Notes under the pieces: generated by a model
What the model was told of the DNA's origin: nothing
The model's input: only the letters and a program-made list of their open reading frames with translations
Databases searched by the model: none
NCBI GenBank assembly: GCA_025267735.1
Contig: CM046298.1
Coordinates: forward strand, 29,395,866 to 29,459,865
Source of the DNA: Mactra quadrangularis
Lineage: Eukaryota > Mollusca > Bivalvia > Venerida > Mactridae
Direction: 5' to 3'
Length of the DNA stretch: 64,000 bases
Shown: positions 43,607 through 55,244 of the stretch, in pieces
How the letters are laid out: every line of letters starts with the position of its first letter
Position numbering within the stretch: the stretch's first letter is position 1
Program-made: the position numbers and the translations under genes

Positions 43607-43766
43607 AATCTTACATCGACTTATAAGTATTATGAGTATTTTTGTTACTGTATATTTGTATCTTAACATCGTAATTTGTACTATAATTACATATTGGTGT
43701 CGGTATCGTTTAAAATACCATATCGTTTCAATGGTATCGGTATCGGTATTTATCCCTGAACAGAAT

Positions 43767-44178
43767 ACTATAAACGGTGTCGAAGTAAACTAATTTACAA
43801 TCGCTTTGGCAGTGATGAATGTCTTAGTTTCAGTACATATATTTGAAATGCTAGATGGTATGATAACGATGAGCAATATAAAGTCGTCTATATAAATGGC
43901 AACCGTCTTTTAACAATGCCATGTAATTTAATGACATAAAATGCTTTGCATGTGCTTCGCCTCGCGTATTTAGCAAAAACATATATTCTTGGAGAACCCT
44001 ACAGAATCCTTCCGGGAGTATACAGTCAATGAATATTCGAGGTGTTCCGAATGATTCATTGTAAGTATTTTTTTAAAAGAAAAACCCATTCATATTTGAA
44101 GTCAGGAGAGCATAAGAGCCGGGTGATAATTCCAAAAAGCAACTTCAAGGCGTAGTTTCCACGTGCAAACATTCACCA
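43767..44178. other. No supported feature
   Basis: Ordinary AT-rich spacer. Confidence 0.4.
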
Positions 44179-46051
44179 GGGCACGGTTTCACAAACGCTC
44201 TCATAACTTAAATAAATTTAAGATTGTCTTAAATATTTTGGCCGTAACTATGAGTAGCTTATAAAATATTTTAAGTGGATTTCACGAAGCCTTTCTAACA
44301 TAAGTATAAATTTAGGGTTGATATATGCGACCCAAACTTAAACCAACAAAATTACCTTAGAGTACTAAATGTCCAACGTGTTTATTGATGGACTCTATAG
44401 CGTAAACTGTTAGACTGTTGTGCTTGAAACATTGTTTTTGTCTGGTTTAGGTTCGAATCCTGAATGTTGATTTTTCACTTTTGTTCCATTCTTTTTTATT
44501 TTTGTCAATCATTAGTGTTCCCCTAGTATGCACAATTAGCTTTCAATCACTTCATTGCTGTGCTTAAGTAAGTAAGAGTTAAGTTTTTTTTCGAAATTAC
44601 AATATTGTGCATCAGCGAAGATTGAACACTAAGTGATAAGTAGGTAATTAGTTGAGGATATCAGGGTATAGTTATAAGATTCATACGAAATCTCGTATCT
44701 TTTGGGTCATTATCTAAGTTTGGAGACGAGCGTTGTTTAATTTGAATAACAAAATCTGAAAAAATTGAAAACTATGATGCCCGTTTTGGCTAACTTAAAA
44801 ATAAGGTGGTATGTCAAATGTATTACTAGTAGGTGATAAAAGTATACCCTTTACTTTTTGAATCGGTGAAAATGTTCAGGCAGGCACACAAAAGCATTAC
44901 TTGAATTGTAGTGTACGAATCAGTCAGTTATTGTCCGTTAGGTAGCGTGACAACTATTCCTTCATTAAACAGTTCGAAAATCGCTATTAGTGGGTTTTGG
45001 CAAATGATAATTCAATAGGTTTGACATTCGCGGATTGGCTGGTCAGTGTGTTTAACATGCATTGCATGTCTTGCAAGAGTATGGTGGTTAAAAACGTCTA
45101 CATTACCTATTTTTAAAATGGTTTGACTTCCATTACTTGCATTCTAAAAAATTAGTTGTTTATATAACAATTTATTGTTAAAATATACAAGCTATGAATC
45201 TTAAATAAAGACATAACGAATGAATTTAGCATACTTGATACGTCATGCATCGTAAACAAAAATGCTGAATATAGGTGTAAATATTTAAGCGAAAAGGGCA
45301 ACGAAGTCCCATTCATTGTTGTTTACATGTATATATATTTAAGGATAGTGAAGATATTGAATAAAGGTATGATTGCAATGTGTTATAATACGATAATAAT
45401 AATAATAAAACACCGTTGGATTACGGTGCGATTTGGTGACGAATGCGAATTAAAATCAAAATTAATTGAATTGAATCAATCAAATTAATCAATTTCTGTT
45501 GGAATGATTGTCATCTCTAAAATCTTAACAGAATGACGATCGAAATTGATTTTTATTCGTTTTAATCTGCTAGTTTTATTATTATTTACATAATAATACA
45601 GAAACTCAACTCCGCCAACACTATAAGTCTTGAAGTAGTGCAAAAACTGTGATACTCCATCTTATACGTGAGGGGACGAATACATTCAACGATGAAATGA
45701 ATCAAAGCAGATGAAAATCTGTAACTCCGGTAAATTATATTCTCTCTTTCGACTTACTTCCTAAACCACACTAAGTTTTCTTTTGTAGGAATTCCCATCG
45801 ACTAGGGATTATAGTATATAGTAATATAGCCAGTCAAACATTAAATTAAACAAAGCATTTCTTTATTTCTAAGTAAAGTTTAGATTGGATTAATCTACTC
45901 GTTCACTCGATTAAATTTTCACTCATAACTTAGAATATTTAAGAACGGATTTAACTTTGTAAAACGCACTTAAACTTAAAAATGCTAAAAGTAGAATAAA
46001 TAAGGTTAATCTAGAAATTTAAGATAGGAATGCGTTCGTGAAACCGGGCCC
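44179..46051. mobile_element. Probable TIR element, GGGCCCGGTTTCAC ends (about 1.87 kb)
   Basis: The left end GGGCACGGTTTCACAAACGC is inverted on the right as GCGTTCGTGAAACCGGGCCC, with weaker similarity (CTTAAAT words) continuing inward. No target duplication could be read. Inside are a tRNA-like B box (GGTTCGAATCCTG, near 44450) and an AAT microsatellite near 45391-45408. No coding frame was recognised. GGGCC termini suit Harbinger-type or related elements, but the class is not settled. Confidence 0.55.
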
Positions 46052-46180
46052 AGTTCTGTTATTAAAATGTACAATACGTGTCCAAAGAACAGTGCAAAGT
46101 TAATCTTTCTTTTTTTACATGTGCACTGAGACCAACCGATGTATTACATCAGGTTAAATATGTTATGTATAATTTAACAG

Positions 46181-46245
46181 ATAATGAAAATACCTGTACT
46201 GTGGTTGAAACATATTGTGAGGAAAGAATCAATGATTGCTTCTAA
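46181..46245 (+). CDS. Weak candidate terminal exon, Cys-rich peptide
   Basis: An acceptor-like TATAATTTAACAG precedes a short frame, NENTCTVVETYCEERINDCF, then TAA. A different frame over the same DNA stays open for 96 residues (46184-46474) but is hydrophobic and less protein-like. Unknown product; may be chance. Confidence 0.2.
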
Positions 46246-46868
46246 TCCATTTATTTCTGATTTACTCCAAACGATATTTCTGAAACGACAAAGGGAGGTA
46301 ACAAAAATGTATAAAGGTCAACTTCCAAATTTTCTAATACTACGTATTTGCGAACAATTTCTTTTTAGTTCATTCTTTATACACGTGGAATGGTCAGTAA
46401 TAATACTGTTTTTCTTTATGTGTGAATACGATAATAATCTGTTTAAATTTCATTTTTTTCTTGATTACGTTTAATTTAGCGCAACACAGGAGCGCGTTGC
46501 TCTATAATATGTGTGCACTTTTGATAATACTGCTGCATGCGGAACTTTTCGGCTGTTACTGTCTAATTACTGTCTAACTCTCTCATGGGTGCCGCAATTG
46601 AAGTCAGCTAAAGTGGTTAGGCTAAATGGTTACATACCACTAAATAAAATCCTTCTTTGTTGTATATAAAAAGTCTCATTTTTAATGACAAATTACACTA
46701 TGACTCAGGGGTGTTAGATACCCCAAACCATATATATAGGCTGAAAGATCTATCTATTCCCCTCAAAATGATCAGTATTAGAAAAAAGTTACGTAACTTA
46801 TAAGAAAATAAATTTCAACTGAAAGTTCCTATCCTTCACGGTCTTCGACGTCTATTTATAGAAAGCAC
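46246..46868. other. No supported feature
   Basis: AT-rich sequence with no clear repeat or gene. Confidence 0.4.
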
Positions 46869-46877
46869 GCTCGTATA

Positions 46878-47348
46878 TAGGGCTGTAGATCGTTTCAAGC
46901 AAGTGGCGATCCGATCCGAACCACGATTCATGTAATACAATTCACGAAACGAACCACTAACCACGAATCACCGGTTCATGAAAAACCTACTGGAATTCAT
47001 CTATACAACACATGTATTTATTAATATACATATAAATTTTACAAAAACGGTGAAGAGTTACAGAAGCTTTTATTGCATTTTCAACATAACCGTCATAACC
47101 ACGTCATGTTAGAGGTCCAAGTAGGATTTTGCGTGTGCCTAAAATGCGCGGGACACAAATCACGTTAATTAATACGTTTTCATACGTAGCGCAGCTCATT
47201 TTCGATGGTAATTTAGCTGAATTTTTTGTTTCATTTTTTTGTTACAATAGACCGCGATCCTACGATTTCGGAAGAGCCGAATATTCGTACTCGGATTTCT
47301 AGTCGGGATCGCGAATATTGGAGAACTCGGATACTCGCAGCAGCCCTA
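46878..47348 (+). mobile_element. hAT-like element, GCGAGTATCCGAG family, copy 3 (471 bp)
   Basis: The left end is TAGGGCTGTAGATCG then CAAGTGGCGATCCGATCC. The right end is GAACTCGGATACTCGCAGCA then GCCCTA. Flanks CTCGTATA (46870-46877) and CTCGAATA (47349-47356) agree at 7 of 8 positions, supporting an 8 bp duplication. It is the best preserved of the three copies. Non-coding. Confidence 0.85.
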
Positions 47349-47356
47349 CTCGAATA

Positions 47357-47775
47357 GAACATTTTTGGGGACGGTCTAAACCGCTGACGACCACACTGAC
47401 TCCATAAACAAAGAAGGATTATCAGACCATCACTAAGTCTTATTATTATATTATTATGTATTAATGATTACATGTTTTAATTAGCGGTTAATAGGCAATA
47501 TAAAGATTTTTAATGTCTCACTTATAGAGAATCACAGGCTTAAGCAGTACTTTCATGTTATTAATTTTTGCGCTCTTTGATGCTTTGCATCAATATTTTC
47601 TTGTTTAGTTCTGTACACCATTTCATAGAAGCAAACTCTATTCCACGTGTAAAGTAAAAGAAACAGTCAGAGTAATAGAGTAGCTCAAACCCTGATCTAA
47701 AATTCTCTGCTCGCCTACTCGCTGAATTAGGTCTGGTTGTTTCGTAAAGATATTCACGACGCAATCATTATGTTT
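47357..47775. other. No supported feature
   Basis: The 67-residue minus-strand frame at 47561-47764 has no recognised motif. Confidence 0.4.
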
Positions 47776-47779
47776 AGTA

Positions 47780-49179
47780 GGGCCCCGTTACACCAAACTA
47801 GTTCTTAAAACGTTCGACCCCGTCCTAAAAATATCGCGAAACTGGTTGTGAACGAGTTAGAACGTGCCGTTTAAGTCGAAAAATATCAGCTATACGATCT
47901 TAGTTCGTTCATAACCAGTTCCCGTTGCGTGCAATCCGTTTTTATCCCGTCTGTAGTCCGTTTGTATTGAGTTCAAATCGGGTTAAATTGCTCGTTCTCA
48001 CCGTCTCAAACTAGCCCAAACCCGTCCGTAGTCAGTTATAACCCGTTCATAAATAGTTCTTCAAAGCTCCTTTCCAGTTGATAATCCCGTTTAAGACAGT
48101 TCAACTCGTTCTAAGTACGTTCTTATCTCAATTTAGTGCGTTTTGAACGTAATAATGTCACGTTCTGACCCGATTGCTATAAATATCCAGGACGTTTCCT
48201 CCCGTTCTCATTCTCGTTCCGCGCTTCAAGCTTTGAGGACACAATTTGTCAAGCATCACTGTGACAATCATGCCTCCAAAAATGAGCAGAATCAAACAGA
48301 CGACGCGTGTTAAGACAATCGCTTCCAAACGATCCAAAATCACCTGCACATGTGAAGCTCTTGAAGACCAGCCTCAATATAAGCCACAAGATACTAAGCC
48401 CCCTGAGCCAGTCAATAAAAATGAGGGTGATTCTCCTCTACCATGTAATTGTATTCTTGTTCCGCTTCTATAAAAGAGTACAAAGCCAACATTCAAAGCA
48501 TTAACGACTTCCATGGTTCTATGCTAAGAGCTTGGGCCCAGATGATAACTTGGTGAGAAATGGTCTGTATTTATACCAAATATTGTCAGATCGTAATGTA
48601 GACGTTATGGACGTGGTACGAACTGCATACGAACGCAATAGACTTACTAAAAACGAGTAGAACGTACCGAGAACCTACTGCGAATTTTAAGAACTCTGTG
48701 GAAACGTGTTGCAAACTGGTTCAGAACTTCGTATTTTGTTTTTGTGTATTTAGACGGGATAACAACGCACTATGGACGTAACTAAGTCGAGTTAAGTCTG
48801 TGTGCAAACGGAATGAACGAGTTACAAACGGAACATGTCGGTGTGTAAACGTACTGCAAATTGTGGCCCGATCGAACCACGACAAGGCACGTCCCGAGTA
48901 CGATGCTAGTACGGCAATTCCGTTCGCAGTACGTCCTTTCCGTTGTCAGTACGTTGTCACTCAGTCTAATTGCAGAACGGGGTGGCCGCAAAAATATTTT
49001 CAGTCGACTCAAAAGTCTGAAACCCCATTCCCGTTCAACCCCGTCCGAGCTCGTCCATAAAGTTCGAACACAGACCGTAGAAAGTTGCAACTACGTCCAG
49101 TCCGTTTGCACACAGTTGGAGCTCGTTCGGTCCAATTTTTTCAGAACGTAGTGAGAACGAGTTTGGTGTAACGGGGGTA
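47780..49179 (+). mobile_element. Harbinger-like TIR element, copy 2 (1400 bp)
   Basis: Same ends and layout as 35105-36492: GGGCCCCGTTACACCAAACT on the left, AGTTTGGTGTAACGGGGGTA on the right, and GTA duplicated at 47777-47779 and 49180-49182. Similarity to copy 1 runs over the full length. No transposase is seen. Confidence 0.9.
48270..48473 (+). pseudogene. Coding remnant inside Harbinger-like element, copy 2
   Basis: A 67-codon frame starts MPPKMSRIKQTTRVKTIASK and continues RSKITCTCEALEDQPQY, then a Pro/Glu-rich stretch (KPPEPVNKNEGDSPLPCN), ending in TAA. The basic N-terminus and acidic middle are shared with copy 1. Upstream in-frame ATGs (from 48246) exist, but homology with copy 1 favours 48270. 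The product is probably a truncated accessory protein. Confidence 0.6.
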
Positions 49180-49182
49180 GTA

Positions 49183-49404
49183 ACTTGTTTACATCGTCTA
49201 CGTCACGCAATTTTAAAAGACCAATCCATTTCCAGCTGTGAACACATGTAACACTCTCGTCAAATAACCTCGCATATTTCGGTTTAAAAATAAAAATTAC
49301 GAAATCAAGAATCAAGATGATATTAAGTGTTTTGTCTAGAAGAAAGCTACGCACTAATTGGTCGACACACAAAGGTCGTCTCGACGTTAACCTCCAATTT
49401 GTTT
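49183..49404. other. No supported feature
   Basis: Short spacer after the Harbinger-like element. Confidence 0.4.
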
Positions 49405-49600
49405 GTTTGTTTTAGTTGGGTTTTACGCTGTTGCAACACATCGAAGATCATATAACGGCGGTCAGTCAACCTACTCACTCTTCTTGGAAAGGCTTAATCT
49501 CTGGATTTAGCTGTTTACCAACTACTAAGCACGTACTTTCGACAGTGACTGACAACTGTCCTACATAGTTGTGGCAAATTCACATCAAAATTTGTCTCGG
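49405..49600 (+). repeat. Dispersed repeat R1, copy 1
   Basis: It begins with TTGGGTTTTACGCTGTTGCA and includes ATCTCTGGATTTAGCTG and CAGTGACTGACAACTGTCC. The reverse complement recurs at 53325-53460 and 62565-62690. From memory, GTTGGGTTTTAACG-type starts are typical of a dispersed repeat common in bivalves. Confidence 0.75.
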
Positions 49601-50130
49601 ACGATTACATTCGGCTGTGCGCGCGCAAATCAAGGGATAATTACCACTGCAATTAATATAGTCCGCATTACGCGTTAACAAGCAGACGACAAGAAGCATG
49701 TGTGTATCTTATCTGGTTTATGTAAGGTAAAGGTCACTTGTATCGCTTCCATAAGTTGTATACAGGCATATACTCTACCAAAACCCCATGTCTGACAGCG
49801 CAATCGGCGCTTTGATAATCTTGTCGCCATCATAGCAGCGACATGTATTCGACACACGCATAAACTACGTGTTAAAATCGTCGCGCTACAATTAAACGCG
49901 ATTTAAAATGTGAACAGGCGCGGCAATTCATTTAATATTTATATCATTGTATTTTTTGAGAAATTTGCTTTCAAATAATATTAAATTTGCTGGAGAGTTA
50001 TCTGACAACGTCCTAACGTTAACATGGTTAAGAAAATTTGAAAAGTCTTCGTAAAATTTAACGCCGTTCTTAGTTTACACACCCTCACGTCGTTGTGCAT
50101 AGCGTGAAAACTAAGCTTGTGACATACCTT
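49601..50130 (-). other. CpG-richer stretch with a short minus-strand frame
   Basis: CpG is locally frequent (GTGCGCGCGC, GTCGCGCTAC, ACGCGATT), unlike most of the window. A 60-residue minus-strand frame (49675-49857) starts MCRIHVAAMMATRLSKRRLR. An inverted repeat, CTTAGTTTACAC / GTGAAAACTAAG, lies at about 50083-50130. This could be a promoter or first exon, but nothing confirms it. Confidence 0.25.
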
Positions 50131-50540
50131 TTTCATTTGAAAAATATATTTTCCATGCGAATATTAAAGTTTTGATGCAAAAAATAGAGGGTCGGTCGCG
50201 AACAAATTGTCGAAATTTTAAGTTGAAATTCGAGTTCTTGCATTTCTAACGACGATGTTTAGTAACGTTACGATTCTTTCATCGCTCCGGGACTCATAAC
50301 GTTTGTAACAAAAAAGATTAATATATGCATACTTCATTTATTTTTTTTCTCTGTCATTTGTCAAGACTATGTGGTATCAAACTTATCTGCCAGTTCATCC
50401 TATATTTTGAGAGGCATTTTCTGGAGCTACTTATTACATCAGAACCGGGATTCTAAACCATAAACTACAAAAATAGTTAAACATTGTTCAGCTTATTAAC
50501 ATAAAAAAGTAATTACATTTTATAGTCTAAGTTTCATGCT
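50131..50540. other. No supported feature
   Basis: AT-rich spacer before the SINE. Confidence 0.4.
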
Positions 50541-50823
50541 TACGCACGTTCACCGACTTCACAGCAATTATCCCTGGGAACTGGGCTACTGGTATCTATC
50601 TACCAATCTCCCTTGGGAGTCTTTTTACTCCGCTTATTAGTGCAGTCGACAAATTGGCGCAGCGGAATTATACCACCCTCGCAGGTACCCATTTACACCT
50701 GGGTGGAGTGAAGCAATCGCAGGTAAATTTCTTGCTCAAGGAAATTAGCAGTGCCCCTGGTGGGATTCGAACCCAGGACCTCTCAATCCCTAAGCGCGCG
50801 TCCTACCACTGGACCACTGCTCC
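50541..50823 (-). mobile_element. tRNA-derived SINE, family 1, well preserved
   Basis: On the minus strand the head carries an A box within GCAGTGGTCCAGTGGTAGGA and a B box, GGGTTCGAATCCC, at tRNA spacing (50751-50823). The body follows, with CTAATTTCCTTGAGCAAG, CACCTGGGTGTAAATGGGTA, GGTGGTATAATTCCGC and GATAGATACCAGTAGCCC, ending near AAGTCGGTGAACGTGCG. An older copy lies at 3832-4100. It is a polymerase III retroposon; the 67-residue plus-strand frame across it is a shadow. Confidence 0.92.
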
Positions 50824-51595
50824 TACTTTTACATTTTTTATTAACACGATTAATTAATTGAGTTTGAGATAAGTGGGGGTTGTATACTTGTACAATATTT
50901 GTGCCTCAACAATAAGTATGTTGAAATTATCTAAATGTTTCAAGTCATTATCATAAGATAGGAAAAGTATGATATGAGTTAAGTATACAGAAATGTTGGA
51001 AGTGGCATGATTGGGGCGTCTTTGTTTTAATTCACAGGTTTATGACAAAGAAATAAAATTATAAATTCTAGCAGAAAATACAAATTTTAAATACAAAAAC
51101 ATATCTGCTAAATATTTGAAATATATGTATTTGAATAGGTGTAAGCTGCAATGCATATGATTACAAATACAGATTAAGTAGAAATACAGTAATCACAAAA
51201 TATGGCTACATTATCTTTGTCAAAAGTTGAAAGCATAATGATGCAACAGATTTACGACACGCACTTTCATAATTCTTATTAAAAGCACTGAGCCAGGTAC
51301 TGCTATTTCCTGAAAGTCTAATTTATATATGAAAAGTTTACTTTAAGATCTAAATATTACAATAATAATGAATATTGGCTCGACTGTGAAACAAGTTTTT
51401 AAAACTAAGATGAATTACTATCAAAGAAAGAGCTGGGTAGGTTTTAAAAAATGCCATCATTCATATATTTATGGCTGACAAGGACCCAATCAATCAAATG
51501 TAAAGAAGGTATCTCAGCCCGAAAATAATAGTTTTTCTCCAAAATTTAATTACTGCAAATAACGTTAGCTATAAATAATTTACATTCAACGCATA
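50824..51595. other. No supported feature
   Basis: AT-rich sequence without a recognisable gene or repeat. Confidence 0.45.
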
Positions 51596-51876
51596 TAGGC
51601 GGATCCAGCGGGGGGTCTGGGGGGTCCGGACCCCTCTCCCTAGAATTTAGAAAATGTACCTGTCTATTAATGTATTTCTTGACTGTTAGTCATTTTTAAG
51701 TAGCATGAAGCAATTTTCTCAATGCTTAACATAAATTTAATGTGTTGCATTTTTCTGCAAAATGTGTTTAATGTGGCAGTGGTTCGAAAGTTCGGACCCT
51801 CCCCCTAGAATAATTCGGACCCCCCTCTAGAAAATTTCGGACCCTCCCCCGGAAAAAATTCCTGGATCCGCCCCTG
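51596..51876 (+). mobile_element. MITE, GGCGGATCCAGG family, copy 2
   Basis: The left end AGGCGGATCCAGCGGG is inverted on the right as CCTGGATCCGCCCCT. Inside each end are repeated TTCGGACCC(T/C)CCCC-type blocks. The middle is co-linear with 7423-7690. Non-coding. Confidence 0.82.
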
Positions 51877-53324
51877 CTGAGAGATTGATACTCTAATGTA
51901 TTTGTCTTACCCTTCCTTATACTTCTTCAACCATGTAGACATTGATCAGTCAACACCTGAAATAGACAAAACACAAGAAGAGAACCCAACAAAATATTTC
52001 TATTAAAAATTAACTTGTACAATTTTAATGCTAACGAAAAACTTAAGTATTACAAAATAAACTATAACAATAATTAGATTTAACATGAGGCAAGGACAGC
52101 GAACAGTCACAGAGCAGGAATAAGCATGTAAAAATTACTGGGAACTCGGGGGCAATGGTAATTACACCATGAGAGTTTTGTGGTCTGTTTAAGGCAATCA
52201 TTTTCGATATTATTCACACACATATATAACCAGGGTTCTCTGGTTACCACTATTACATGATATCATACAAGTATGAATTGTATAGTTTTATCTAGTTTAG
52301 ATAAACATGGAGAGACTAGCAGCGAAAGCCAAACCTCACTCCCAACCCTAAATCCCCATTGATATTACCCCAAACATTTCTCTACAAGAAAAATATATTC
52401 ACCAAGCCCATCATCTAAATATAGTCAAAGCCCAAGCTCAAGCACATAAGTGACTTAACGAAACTTCTAAGTACATCGATTTCAATGTTGTCAGAAATTT
52501 TCATTTTTCAACATTTATGTCCGATCGTTAATGGATATAGGACTATACTGTCGTCTGCTTGTATGGTTTTAATGCATCTTAATTGATGCAAAATTGGTTT
52601 TGTTGTGCATGTGCAGAAAAGCGGAAATACGCACATGCTTATCGTGCAAAAATTGCCCGTTGTCAGTTTTAGTGAAAATCATTAGTGTGTTGATATGCAA
52701 AACAAAAAATCAAGAAATGGGACAAATGTCGCTTTAAGAACGTGGAATTGTCATAGGTCTTTTGCCAGACGGTGCGTCGCCTGCAGAATAAGACTTCTAA
52801 TTGCTTATTTTCTGTTCATGCGACAAAAATGGTTTTGCATTGATAAAGTAGCATGAAAACCATGACAGCAAAGGTCAGTATGGTCCAAAACATATTCATT
52901 ATCGATCAGACTTTAATGTTGAAAAATAAGACTTCCTACAATATTGAAATCGGAGTACTTAGAATGTTCGCTAAGTATACATGTAAGAAATTGTATTTTT
53001 GGTTTATATATATTTATATATACATATTCGTATTTTGGTTTATAAAGACACCATTCCAAAATGTCATCCTTTTTAGAGGTAATGTAATTTGAACCAGATT
53101 CCCTACGGTAGCTACCCTAGAAAAAATTATGTAGTACTAAACCTTAACTGCATGCTCTCTCCTGATAAAAGAAAAGTATGAGTCTCCTTGAATGAAATTA
53201 AATACATGTGTATCTTTGCCATGTTAATATAGATTGAATTTGAGAAGATACTGAAGCTACTTTCATTGGAAAAGAATAGTATTGCATGCTCATATTACTG
53301 CCTCTTACCACTGATTCTAAATCA
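51877..53324. other. No supported gene
   Basis: AT-rich; contains a (TATATATATT)-type low-complexity run near 53005-53025. The 79-residue frame at 52853-53092 runs into that low-complexity DNA and looks spurious. Confidence 0.4.
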
Positions 53325-53460
53325 TGTAGGGCAGTTGTCAGTTACTGACGAAAGTATGCGCCAAGTAACTGATTAACTACATAATCCAAAGATTAGCATT
53401 TCCAGGAAAGGTGAATAACCTATACAATGTGTTGCAACAACATAAAACGCTACCAAAATA
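53325..53460 (-). repeat. Dispersed repeat R1, copy 2
   Basis: Contains GGCAGTTGTCAGTTACTGAC, GCGCCAAGTAACTG, ATTTCCAGGAAAGGTGAATA and TGTGTTGCAACAACATAAAA, the inverse of motifs at 49405-49600 and co-linear with 62565-62690. Confidence 0.75.
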
Positions 53461-54043
53461 TTAATTATCATAATGAGTTTAGTATAGACCTAGATACTAA
53501 ATGAATGAGAAAGAGCCAAATGAAAAAGAGCAAAATATCTATCAATCCACCAAGCTGTTTTTAAGCAATGGAATCCAGAAGAGTTACGTGTAAGAGCTAC
53601 AAAAGATTTTAATCATTTTGACAGATTTTTATATACAATAAACAGGAACAAGAGTTAAGAGACGCAAAGGTCAATCAGGAAAAGTTCAATGTGAATAACA
53701 ATATAAAAGAGCATTGACTTTCTCAGTGTTATATTTTGTAATGAAGTTAACATGTACATAGAGGAGAAAGGATGTGCACCATCTCTGAGAAATTTTAACA
53801 AGCCATACAATACAACCATTCAAGGGGGGAACTTAATTTCATTTTATTTTTTGAAACAGAATTGAGAATTTGTATTTTGATACTTAAACTGTCTGGATGG
53901 AAATATTATGATCGGAAAGAAATGACTGCAGCATGCAATGGAATCCTTGAAATGTATATAAGTGCGTTTGTTTGAAGAACAATTTGGACTTGTAATGATA
54001 TGTTTTTGTATGTAAGGTACCAATTAATTATTTGTTACATCTG
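53461..54043. other. No supported feature
   Basis: AT-rich DNA up to the LINE 3' end. Confidence 0.4.
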
Positions 54044-54496
54044 ATATCATATCATGCCTTTTTATTAAGATCTGAATAAGTGAAAGAACATTAATTGTTT
54101 ACACTATAATTCATAACCCACCATAATGTATTTAGATTCATGTATACACGATATATCTATATGTTTTAAATATCAAACCAGTCATTGAATACTATATTTT
54201 GATTTCTTTGTTTTCACTATTTTGATAAATTGTAATACATGTATACACTGTCTTAATATGTAAACATTATCTTAATATTAATGTTTTATACCAATGATCT
54301 CCATGTTTCGAACTTTAAATGTTGATATATTTAATGCATGCTTACCATTGTTACAATAATGATATGACTCTACCATTGAACACATTTTATTATATATTGT
54401 ATTAAAACTATGTTCATGGGTCATGTCTGACCTAATACATAATCATTGTATTGTAATATGTTTTTGAGTGAAATAAACACTTGAAACTCTTGAAAA
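54044..54496 (+). mobile_element. 5'-truncated LINE copy (3' untranslated end)
   Basis: About 450 bp, the near-identical inverse of 57353-57794, which is continuous with LINE coding sequence. It starts at TATCATGCCTTTTTATTAAG and ends with an AATAAA signal followed by a short tail of CTTGAAACT-type units. No coding sequence is left. Confidence 0.85.
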
Positions 54497-55244
54497 CTCT
54501 GTAAACTTGGCTTACAATGCAAGAAGTTAGAATTGTGTATATGCACATACAAAATTTGGGGCAATACAATTATTTTCTAATGAATGCTTCCAAACGTGAG
54601 CAGAAAAAATGTTACGATGAAAAATCTATGCTTAAAAAATATCAATTTATAAACTGTACAGAAAGCTAGAAAATAAAAAATCTAAACTCTTAAAAGAACC
54701 AAAAATCTACTTCCGAAAAAATGAATTAACTCATAAAAATGTTATCATTTATACCTTTAGTATGTCTAACAAAGAATGAATTTATCAACATTGTGCTTAA
54801 TAATTAAACATAGTTTTAATTGAAAAATACCCGAGTTCTTAGGACGAATCGTTCATGAAAATACTAAAAAATGTAACCGATAAACAAAAATTAAAATACG
54901 TCCTAAAAAGAGCTAACAATATGCATAACTACAAAAACTTATAGGCCTACTTTTAATTCAACAGCCATAAAACCTAAAACTTATCACCAATTACATCCAC
55001 TGTCAACATAAAAAAATCATAGTAAAAATATTCCTGTGTTAAAAATCTTATTCTAATAAACTTAAAAAAGAAACAATAATTTTTCAACAATCTATGTTTT
55101 ACAATCAATTCTAAAAATTAAACATGCAAATAGCACCCTAGCCAGACTTAGTACCGACAAAATGACTCATATTTGTTTTTTAAATATGTGTAGTACCTTA
55201 CACTTATGGTACATTATACACTATTTATTTTAAATTGGTGGTTT
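54497..55244. other. No supported feature
   Basis: Very AT-rich (A-rich on the plus strand). Confidence 0.4.

Larger units (their letters stand above)
41067..43758 (+). mobile_element. Long hAT element (2692 bp), GGTACCGG family
   Basis: Exact 8 bp duplications AACAGAAT lie at 41059-41066 and 43759-43766. The ends match those of the element at 14620-15766 in reverse: TAGGCGAGTAAACC with CGGTACCGGTGCCAGTATCG on the left, and ATGGTATCGGTATCGGTATT then TATCCCTG on the right. It contains a transposase C-terminal remnant (43350-43606), a nested MITE (41783-42177), and a promoter-like block next to a hairpin (42536-42845). It is a decayed autonomous or near-autonomous copy. Confidence 0.9.

Noticed and set aside
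44390..44475. tRNA gene suggested by GGTTCGAATCC near 44450
   Set aside because: I could not build a cloverleaf, the A-box region is poor, and it lies inside a TIR element.
50751..50823. A genuine tRNA gene on the minus strand
   Set aside because: A and B boxes are present, but it continues directly into the SINE body, which also occurs at 3832-4100, so it is a SINE head.
50654..50857. 67-residue plus-strand frame containing PGGIRTQDLSIPKRASYHWT
   Set aside because: This is the translated antisense of the tRNA-derived SINE head, a familiar artefact in databases, not a gene.
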